Below are positions 57,404 through 64,000 of a stretch of DNA of 64,000 bases, one piece after another. The stretch's first letter is position 1, and every line of letters starts with the position of its first letter. The position numbers were made by a program, and so were the translations under genes. Source of the DNA: Pseudoneurospora amorphoporcata. Lineage: Eukaryota > Ascomycota > Sordariomycetes > Sordariales > Sordariaceae. The stretch spans positions 62,001-126,000 of the forward strand of contig MU859154.1 of assembly GCA_033297205.1 (NCBI GenBank), in the 5' to 3' direction. The notes under the pieces are model-generated. The model was given only the letters and a program-made list of their open reading frames with translations. It made no database searches and had not been told where the DNA came from.

Positions 57404-58647
57404 ATGGTACGTCTTGTTCAAACCCCCGGCAGTCCCCTCATTAGCGGGCATCCCCATCCCCAAAATGACCAAACCGTAGCCGGGCGCAAAAGCGTCATGG
57501 TACTCGAATATGAAGCGAAACTGACCAAGTCGCCTTAAACAACAAACAGACTTCCATAGGAACAGGCTACGATCTTGCCAACTCCATTTTTTCCCCCGAT
57601 GGCCGTAACTTCCAAGTCGAATATGCCGTAAAGGCAGTTGAGAATGGCAGCACCTCGATCGGCATCCGCTGCAAGGACGGCGTCGTGTTGGCGGCGGAGA
57701 AGGTTATCACATCCAAGCTGCTCAAGCAGGGCGCCAACAAGCGCATTGCGACAGTCGACAGGCATTTGGGCATTGTACGTTTTATTTTGATTTCCATTCC
57801 TCCGTTGTTTGGGCGGGATTCATCATCAGCGAGCTTCGACCTGTCTGCGGGGCAGTAGCAGCAAGCCAGCTTCACCACCCTCCCCGCCATCGCAACGAAC
57901 AAACCACACCCTGACCTTCTCGCCTCCAATAACATGTATCATGGTTCGACAAATGCTAAGTACAAACTGCCCCGATAGGTATACTCCGGCATGATCCCCG
58001 ACGGTAGACACTTTGTCGATCGCGCCCGCGACGAGGCGCGCGGCTGGCGCGACAACTACAAGACGCCCATCTCGACAAAAGACCTGGCCGGCCGCATGGG
58101 CGGCTACATGCAAGCCTACACGCTGTACCAATCGGTGCGACCCTTCGGCATCACGGCCATCATCGGCGGCTACGACAGCGAGCTCGAGACGCCCGTGGAC
58201 GGCGAGGTCGGCAGCGGCCCATCCGTCGGCGCCGGCGGCAAGGTGGAGGGCAAGAAGCACGGCGGTCCGTTCCTGTACATGGTGGAGCCCTCGGGTCTCT
58301 ACTGGGGCTACTATGGCGCCGCGACGGGCAAGGGCAGGCAGGCGGCCAAGGCGGAGCTCGAGAAGCTGGACCTCAGTGGCGACGGCGAGTCGACGGGCCT
58401 GACGCTCGAGGAGGCGGTAAAGGAGGCGGCGCGCATCATTTATGTTGCCCACGACGACAACAAGGACAGGGAGTTCGAGCTCGAGATGACCTGGATCAGC
58501 GGGGCGGACGGTCCTACGAAGGGTCGTCACCTGGAGGTGCCTGAGACTCTGCGGAAGGAGGCGGAGAAGTATGCGGAGCGCATGACTGCGAAGGACGTCG
58601 AGGATGAAGAGGAAACGAAAGAGGGCGGGGACAAGATGGAGGAGTAA
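57404..58647 (+). CDS. pre10: 20S proteasome subunit alpha7 (PSMA3/Pre10)
   Basis: Outer-ring alpha subunit of the 20S proteasome; structural, not catalytic. Exon 1 is the start codon alone (57404-57406), then 57550-57774 and 57979-58647, giving 298 residues. The N-terminal alpha-subunit signature TSIGTGYDLANSIFSPDGR and FQVEYAVKAVENG is that of yeast Pre10. Also visible: VYSGMIPDGRHFV, SVRPFGITAIIGGYD, PSGLYWGYYGAATGKGRQ and the acidic C-terminal tail typical of alpha7. Between GGYD and FLYMVEPSG is a Gly-rich loop of about 30 residues (141-172) that yeast lacks. It is convergent with UTP20. Confidence 0.96.
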
Positions 58648-59073
58648 GAAGGGTCTAACCTCTGGGATACCTGTTTGTGGACGAATAGACGAGGCAGGAA
58701 GTGATGATGCTTAGCATGTAATTCTAAACCATGAGGCACGACTGCGATTTGATTTCTTGACGAGTGATAGAACTTCACTAATTGCCATATGGTATTCAAC
58801 CTACATGGCCTGTGATGCACTACGGCCCAGGTCACTAGTGACCCGTCACTTTTAACAGGGGTGTATATCACGTTGTGAAGCATGTAGTCTTATGTTGTGA
58901 GACAAAATCAAGTGAGGAAAAAATGTTTTCTATAACCAACCAGAAAATGCTTCAAAAACTCCCATTAAATGATATCCTATACTTTTCCCCAACCTTAACC
59001 CAACAATACCAAAACAACAAACGTACATCAACCACCGGGTATTCCTATCTTTTTCCTACATCACCCTCGGCAT
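58648..59073. other. Convergent gap, pre10 and UTP20
   Basis: About 425 bp between two facing stop codons, AT-rich, expected to contain both 3' untranslated regions. No gene was seen. Confidence 0.5.
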
Positions 59074-62000
59074 CTAACTAGCATGGAAGGCCTGCCTAGC
59101 ATCCCTCGCCTCCCGCCCCTTCTCCTTCCTCTTCTCCTTCTTCTTCTCAAACTTCTTCCTCTTCTCCCTTCCATACTTTTCAGGAGCCGTAATCGCCTCA
59201 ATCTTCCTCTTACTGCTTCTCGCATATCTCCTCTCGCGAATATCCTCACCAACAGCCAACAGCGCCCTCGTATACTCTGAGCTTCCCAGCTTGCGCTGGA
59301 GCACATCCAACACGGAAAGGGCCTTGGTCTTGAGCAATTCGTAGCGGGTCTTGAAGACCTCGTTCAGCGAGAAGGGTCCCGGGATGGACGGGTCCGTTAA
59401 ATTGCGCAAGGGCCGGATGATGGTTTTGATGGAACCCAGAAGAGTAGAGGGCTCGGATTTCTCGCAAAAGGCTTCGAGGAGGTCCATGGCGGAAAGCTTG
59501 GAGACGAGCATTTCCGGGCGCGCGGCGCGCTCTTTGCGGATGATGGAGGCGAGCTTGTAGAAGAGGTAGCCCATGTCTACGGGACCTCTGTTCTTCTTCT
59601 TTTTAGTCGTCAAGATGCCAACCTCTTCTTCCTCTGCTTCGTCTTCGAGTTCTTCCTCCTTCTCGTCGGCACCTGCAGCCTCGTCGTCGGAGTCGTCGGA
59701 GTTCTTGGCGTCTAGGTAGCTGCCTAGGAAGAGCAAGATCTGGACGACCTCATGAGCCAAAGGCTCGTCCACCTCGGGCACGTTGAAGGTGTTGAGTGCC
59801 AGGCGGACAAGGTCGCTGATTTCTTCCTTGCTCAGTTCGCGGCCGTGGGAGCCGTGGAGGGGCGCTTGTTGAGCTTGTTGACCGCCGGCGTTGTTCTGGG
59901 CAAAGTCCGCGAGGTACATGCTAAGAAGCCTGGTCGCGGTGAGCTTTACGGTGGGGTTCTCGTGGGCAAGAGTGTCGCGAACCTCGGTCCACAAGAGGTC
60001 AGAAGCAGGCGACAGGACCTTCTGGGGATGCTTGGCGACGAGGGTCTGGACCGTGTTGAGACTGGTATCGACAAGCTCCCAGTTAGACTGAACGGTCTCT
60101 TCGTCACCGAGAACCTTGGTGATCTTGTCGACGACGAGGTTGACGTCCTTCTTGTCCTTGGAGGTGGGTTCACGACCCTCAAAGTAGAGTCCGAAGGCCT
60201 GAATGGCGAGCTTGAGCACCGCCATGTTCTCGCCTTGCTCGGTCCAGTTGCGCATCAGGGTCATGAACTTGGTGAGACGCTCCTTGTCGGCCACGCGGAA
60301 GGTCTCTTTGATCAGCTCTGCGGCGGCGAGTCTGCACTTCTCGCTGTCATCATTGGCCAGAACGAACACGAGGGGGATGAAGCACGTCGCTGCCACCTCC
60401 TGGACGAAGTCGTCAGACGTCTTCTTGAGCAAGAGATTAATGACCTCCATGACCGACAAGCGGCCACCCTCGCGCTCGTACTTGAGGTTGGCCACGATGA
60501 ACTTGAGCTGCTTCTCCCACCTGTTCCTCTTCTGGGGATATTCACGGAGGAACTGGAAGAAAGCGCCACGAGCCAGATCGCGGGTATCCTTGTCGTCGTT
60601 GGTGATCATGACGGTGCCGACGTGGTCGAGAGTGTCATATACCGAGGCCGTCTCCATCTTACGGTCAAGGACCGAGCGGAGGAAGTTGAAGGTGACATGG
60701 CGATACAGAGGCTCAGTCAGATCATCCTTCAATTTGCTAAGCAGCATGTCGAGGGCGGGCTCCTTGATAGGAATCTCACGCCTGTCTCTAAGAACAACAG
60801 AGACGAGCTTCAACGCCGCCTGTGCAAGCTCAGACGCGGTCGAGGGAGACAAGGACATGGACTTGATGGCTTCCTTGGTAGCCACCTTGTAGAGGGCAGT
60901 GGAATCACCATTCTTGAAGGGAACCTTGACAATGACGACAAGTAGCTTGAAGGCCGCAACCTTGACTTCTTCCTCGATTGACAAGACGGCATCACCGAGC
61001 AGAGGCATGAATCCGGCAATGTTGCTGGCTGTGCGCAGGTTATCGTGCTTCTTGAGGACAGCACGAAGAATGTCGATGGCGAACCTGATGAGCTTGAACG
61101 TATACTTGGCGGTGATTCCTCCATCGGCCCTCTTGGCAGCCTTCTGGACGATGTATCTCTTCAAGCGGGGATCCATCTTGGGCGCATCCTCGGGCTTCTG
61201 AGCCTTGTACACTTCCTGGGTGACCTCATAACAGAACACAAGGATATCTTGAGAGGCAGCCGCCGGGTTCTCCAGGAGACCCTTCGTGATGCGGGTAAGA
61301 AGCTCGTCGATCTTGCGAGCGGTCCTCAGATCAAGCTTCTCGAGCAGAAGCGCTTGCAACGGCATGGTAAGATCGCTGAGGCGTGTGATAGAGGCGGTCT
61401 TGGCAATGAGCTCCATGGAGTCTTGACTCTTGCTGCTCTTCACCTCCTTCATCTTGCTGACGTAGTCCTCGGCATCCTTTTCTTGACCAGCAGCACCGAA
61501 GATATCGTCCATGATGACCGCCATGATGGTAGAAAGGCAGTAGTCGAGATCACCCTGCTTGAAGGTCGGGATGACAGCCAACAACATCGAATGAAGAGTG
61601 TAAGACAGAACGTGAAGCTGGTGACCCCTGATGAGAGCGCCGCGCAGTTCCTTGAGGATGAACTCAAACCTCTCGGGGCCCAGGATGACCGCGATCTTGG
61701 AAAGAGTATCGCGAGCCATCTCGCGAGCATCCCAGGCCTTGCTTCTGAGGATATGGCAGATATCAGTGAGCACACCGGGGAGCTTCTCATTAAGCAGCGG
61801 CTCAGGAAGGAGAGTGGCGAGCTTAGCAATGATCACACTAACCGGGACTCTGGTGCTGACCGTGGCCTCGTCCTTCTCGTGGAGGTGCTTGATAGGAGTA
61901 GGCAAGAAGTTGTTCACAATCTCAGCGCTAAGCTTCTCCTGATCAGGGATTGTAGAAGCAAGCCTGCGGAGCTTGGGAGGCTCAACACCATCAACCTCCA

Positions 62001-64000
62001 TGGCGTCGGGGCTGGGCTTCTGAGCAATGGCGGCGCGCAACACATCGACCTCCTTCTCAAGCAGACGGATCAGACGCTTCTGCCATTCTGGCTTCGACTC
62101 AATGTAAGAGACGAAGCGACGGAAAATAGCGCGGTATTGCTGCCACTCCAACGAGGCAGTCAGCCCACCGATGGCAGCAATAGCTTGTCCGCTAAGACCA
62201 TGATCATCACCTCCATCAACCTTGGCAAAGATGAAGTGTTCAAGGAGAGGAATGAAGAACTGGCTGATGTGCTTAGAGCGGAACTGGCTCCTCTCATTGG
62301 CCGATTCCAAGATTTTCAGAGCCTGCAGCTGTCTGGCAATAGCAGGACTCATGACGTGGAAGAAGAACGCCTTGTCCGATTCATCAGAGGCAGGGACCAA
62401 CAAGGTCAAGTCAGACACTTGATCCCATTCAGGGAGGTGAGCGACTAAGTATCCAAAGACACGCACGACCTCACGGCGGACAGTCTCCGACGCTTCTCTA
62501 GACCCAGCATAGATGGCAGGCAGGATAATATCGGACATAACGCCAATATACGCATCTTGTTGCGGGCCAGCCCAGGCTGCCTCGGCCGCCCTGATGAACT
62601 GGCACAGTCCATCAGCAGAGTTGGTTGACAGCACACCGAACTCCTCGTCCTGGTTGATATAAAACAAAAGGTTGTGCAGCAACGGCATCCACTCGTCGAC
62701 CGTGAAGGGGGTCTCGCGGTCTCCAGAGATTTTGTTGAAGGCAGTGAGCCGGGTGTTGTAGTCCGGCTCGTCCAACCTCTTCACCTTGTACGAGTTCAAG
62801 TCACGGCAGATATCCGCCACCTCCTGAGCCCACGGCTCGGTAGAAGCAAACACAAGCAAGACGTCGGCAAGTGTTTGTCTGTTCTCCTTATCCTTGAAGT
62901 ATCCAAAGAGCGAAGCAACCGTGTCATAGACTCTCTTGAGCTCCGCATTTGTCTGAACATCTTCCAGAACAAGGAACTGCTTGAGAATGAGCAGAATGGA
63001 ACCCTTGATTTTGGGGCTGACGCGGCGTGATGGCTGGTTGAGCAAGTAGGTAGCAATATCCACCATTTCTTGAACACTGGCGGAAGAAGTCTCAACAATA
63101 GGCGCAAGGAGAACGACAGTATGGACGGCTGTGCCGAGAAGGTCCTTTCCGATATCAGTCTGATCACGGAGAAGACCGCCGATCTCCTTGAGCATGAGGT
63201 TGACATTCGGTACCAAAAGCTCATCCTTAATAAGCTCATTGTACTCGGACTCAGCCGCGGGAGCTTGGGCGAGACCGATAAGGCTCTTAAGAATCTCGAG
63301 CGCATGGACCTTGACCTCATCCTTGCCCTTCTCAACACCAAGACTCTCGATGACCTTGGGAAGGATGCGCTTGTCGATGTTAAGGAACAAGGCAGCCTTA
63401 GGCAGGACAGCCCAAGTTGACAGGAGCTTCCAGACGCCGGAAACACCCTGGGTGGTCTCGGCCGGGAGCTTCTCAATGCGAGGGCTGACGATCTCCTTCA
63501 CCATCACATTCTCGTACGCCGTCCAGTCAAAGGTCTGCGCATTCTGGAACAGCTTGCAGAGACACTTGAGACCACTGGTCCTCACCACCTTGTACAGAGA
63601 AGCGTTCAGTACTGGCTCTGCCTCCTTCTCCTCCGGATCCTCAGAAGCAGCTCCCAGGTTTCTGCAGGCGGTAATCAAACAGAACAGGACAGCATTGACA
63701 AGGGCATCCATATACGGAACAACAGCGGTTCCGAGCTCATTGATAATCGCCTCAACCATGTTCAACAGACCGACCTGCTTGCGGACTGGAATGAGCTCTT
63801 CGGCAAAGGTGCTCTCCTTGACGATGTCGCTGTCCAGGATACGGACGCTGCGGAGCTCGCCAAGGGCAATATCCAAGAACTTGCCCATATCAACCACATC
63901 CAGCTGTCTGATGACAGCCAAACGTGTGTTATGAAGACCGTGACGTCCGCTTGCCGCGCCCTTTTTGGAGATGGTTCGGCCATACAGCAAACGAAGGAGA
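59074..64000 (-). CDS. utp20: UTP20 (DRIM), U3 snoRNP small-subunit processome protein, partial
   Basis: Large HEAT-repeat scaffold of the small-subunit processome, needed for 18S rRNA maturation in the nucleolus. Only the C-terminal portion (more than 1640 residues) is present; the frame is open to the window edge, so the start lies beyond 64000. The visible N-terminal part, LLYGRTISKKGAASGRHG, is the start of the DRIM region. Long alpha-helical repeats follow without introns. Near the C-terminus is an acidic stretch (about 59610-59700, EELEDEAEEEE), then YTRALLAVGEDIRERRYARS and a very basic tail (KRKKFEKKKEKRKEKGREAR) typical of Utp20. Yeast Utp20 is about 2490 residues, so roughly a third is missing here. 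Confidence 0.93.
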   Translation of the reverse strand, partial: LLRLLYGRTISKKGAASGRHGLHNTRLAVIRQLDVVDMGKFLDIALGELRSVRILDSDIVKESTFAEELIPVRKQVGLLNMVEAIINELGTAVVPYMDALVNAVLFCLITACRNLGAASEDPEEKEAEPVLNASLYKVVRTSGLKCLCKLFQNAQTFDWTAYENVMVKEIVSPRIEKLPAETTQGVSGVWKLLSTWAVLPKAALFLNIDKRILPKVIESLGVEKGKDEVKVHALEILKSLIGLAQAPAAESEYNELIKDELLVPNVNLMLKEIGGLLRDQTDIGKDLLGTAVHTVVLLAPIVETSSASVQEMVDIATYLLNQPSRRVSPKIKGSILLILKQFLVLEDVQTNAELKRVYDTVASLFGYFKDKENRQTLADVLLVFASTEPWAQEVADICRDLNSYKVKRLDEPDYNTRLTAFNKISGDRETPFTVDEWMPLLHNLLFYINQDEEFGVLSTNSADGLCQFIRAAEAAWAGPQQDAYIGVMSDIILPAIYAGSREASETVRREVVRVFGYLVAHLPEWDQVSDLTLLVPASDESDKAFFFHVMSPAIARQLQALKILESANERSQFRSKHISQFFIPLLEHFIFAKVDGGDDHGLSGQAIAAIGGLTASLEWQQYRAIFRRFVSYIESKPEWQKRLIRLLEKEVDVLRAAIAQKPSPDAMEVDGVEPPKLRRLASTIPDQEKLSAEIVNNFLPTPIKHLHEKDEATVSTRVPVSVIIAKLATLLPEPLLNEKLPGVLTDICHILRSKAWDAREMARDTLSKIAVILGPERFEFILKELRGALIRGHQLHVLSYTLHSMLLAVIPTFKQGDLDYCLSTIMAVIMDDIFGAAGQEKDAEDYVSKMKEVKSSKSQDSMELIAKTASITRLSDLTMPLQALLLEKLDLRTARKIDELLTRITKGLLENPAAASQDILVFCYEVTQEVYKAQKPEDAPKMDPRLKRYIVQKAAKRADGGITAKYTFKLIRFAIDILRAVLKKHDNLRTASNIAGFMPLLGDAVLSIEEEVKVAAFKLLVVIVKVPFKNGDSTALYKVATKEAIKSMSLSPSTASELAQAALKLVSVVLRDRREIPIKEPALDMLLSKLKDDLTEPLYRHVTFNFLRSVLDRKMETASVYDTLDHVGTVMITNDDKDTRDLARGAFFQFLREYPQKRNRWEKQLKFIVANLKYEREGGRLSVMEVINLLLKKTSDDFVQEVAATCFIPLVFVLANDDSEKCRLAAAELIKETFRVADKERLTKFMTLMRNWTEQGENMAVLKLAIQAFGLYFEGREPTSKDKKDVNLVVDKITKVLGDEETVQSNWELVDTSLNTVQTLVAKHPQKVLSPASDLLWTEVRDTLAHENPTVKLTATRLLSMYLADFAQNNAGGQQAQQAPLHGSHGRELSKEEISDLVRLALNTFNVPEVDEPLAHEVVQILLFLGSYLDAKNSDDSDDEAAGADEKEEELEDEAEEEEVGILTTKKKKNRGPVDMGYLFYKLASIIRKERAARPEMLVSKLSAMDLLEAFCEKSEPSTLLGSIKTIIRPLRNLTDPSIPGPFSLNEVFKTRYELLKTKALSVLDVLQRKLGSSEYTRALLAVGEDIRERRYARSSKRKIEAITAPEKYGREKRKKFEKKKEKRKEKGREARDARQAFHAS

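Noticed and set aside
59752..62448. Two long plus-strand open frames (397 and 467 codons) opposite UTP20
   Set aside because: Both mirror the UTP20 coding frame; the Leu/Gly/Glu/Val-rich composition is that expected of antisense to codon-biased DNA.
1..64000. CRISPR array, operon structure or phage-like defence island
   Set aside because: The sequence is a eukaryotic fungal chromosome; no direct-repeat and spacer array was seen.

Overview
The window is nuclear DNA of a filamentous ascomycete, most probably a Sordariomycete close to Neurospora, Sordaria or Podospora. Reasons: short GT-AG introns with CTAAC-type branch sites, strong C preference at third codon positions, a Neurospora-like tRNA-Phe gene with a 16-nt intron, and fungal-specific families (alpha-1,3-glucan synthase, DUF4360, a fungal N-terminal-domain ankyrin-type gene). 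Genes are widely spaced, with several multi-kilobase gaps that carry homopolymer tracts. Exon boundaries are my own readings from splice signals and reading frame.

Layout. 1-8.7 kb: one small secreted DUF4360 protein gene (minus) in largely empty DNA. 8.7-14 kb: a divergent pair for the methylcitrate cycle, 2-methylcitrate synthase (minus) and 2-methylisocitrate lyase (plus), both with mitochondrial presequences. 14.5-18.9 kb: a divergent pair of a short-chain dehydrogenase (minus) and a glutamine-synthetase-like enzyme (plus). 18.9-24.8 kb: about 6 kb without a recognisable gene, including a 97-nt T-rich tract. 24.8-32.3 kb: alpha-1,3-glucan synthase, about 2395 residues. 32.9 kb: tRNA-Phe. 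36-38.3 kb: a C2H2 zinc-finger regulator.

39.5-45.2 kb: an unknown helical protein (minus), a DUF7726 protein with two copies of its domain, and an Rnl5-type RNA ligase. 45.9-49.5 kb is the accessory part: a 1.08-kb element with inverted termini flanked by TA, containing an LTR-like segment, sits about 150 bp upstream of a broken fungal N-terminal-domain/ankyrin-type gene. 50-53.5 kb: ER J-protein Erj5, tRNA-Arg, and a second J-domain protein read towards it. 55.5-59 kb: an unknown 265-residue protein and proteasome subunit alpha7. 59-64 kb: the C-terminal two thirds of UTP20, running off the window.

Functional links: the methylcitrate pair supplies two steps of mitochondrial propionyl-CoA disposal and probably shares a promoter. 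The two J-proteins both point to chaperone function. The rest looks like ordinary housekeeping and cell-wall genes. The most unusual items are the RNA ligase, two GC-AG introns, the inverted-repeat element with its disrupted neighbour, and several frame-preserving or open introns that could give alternative products.
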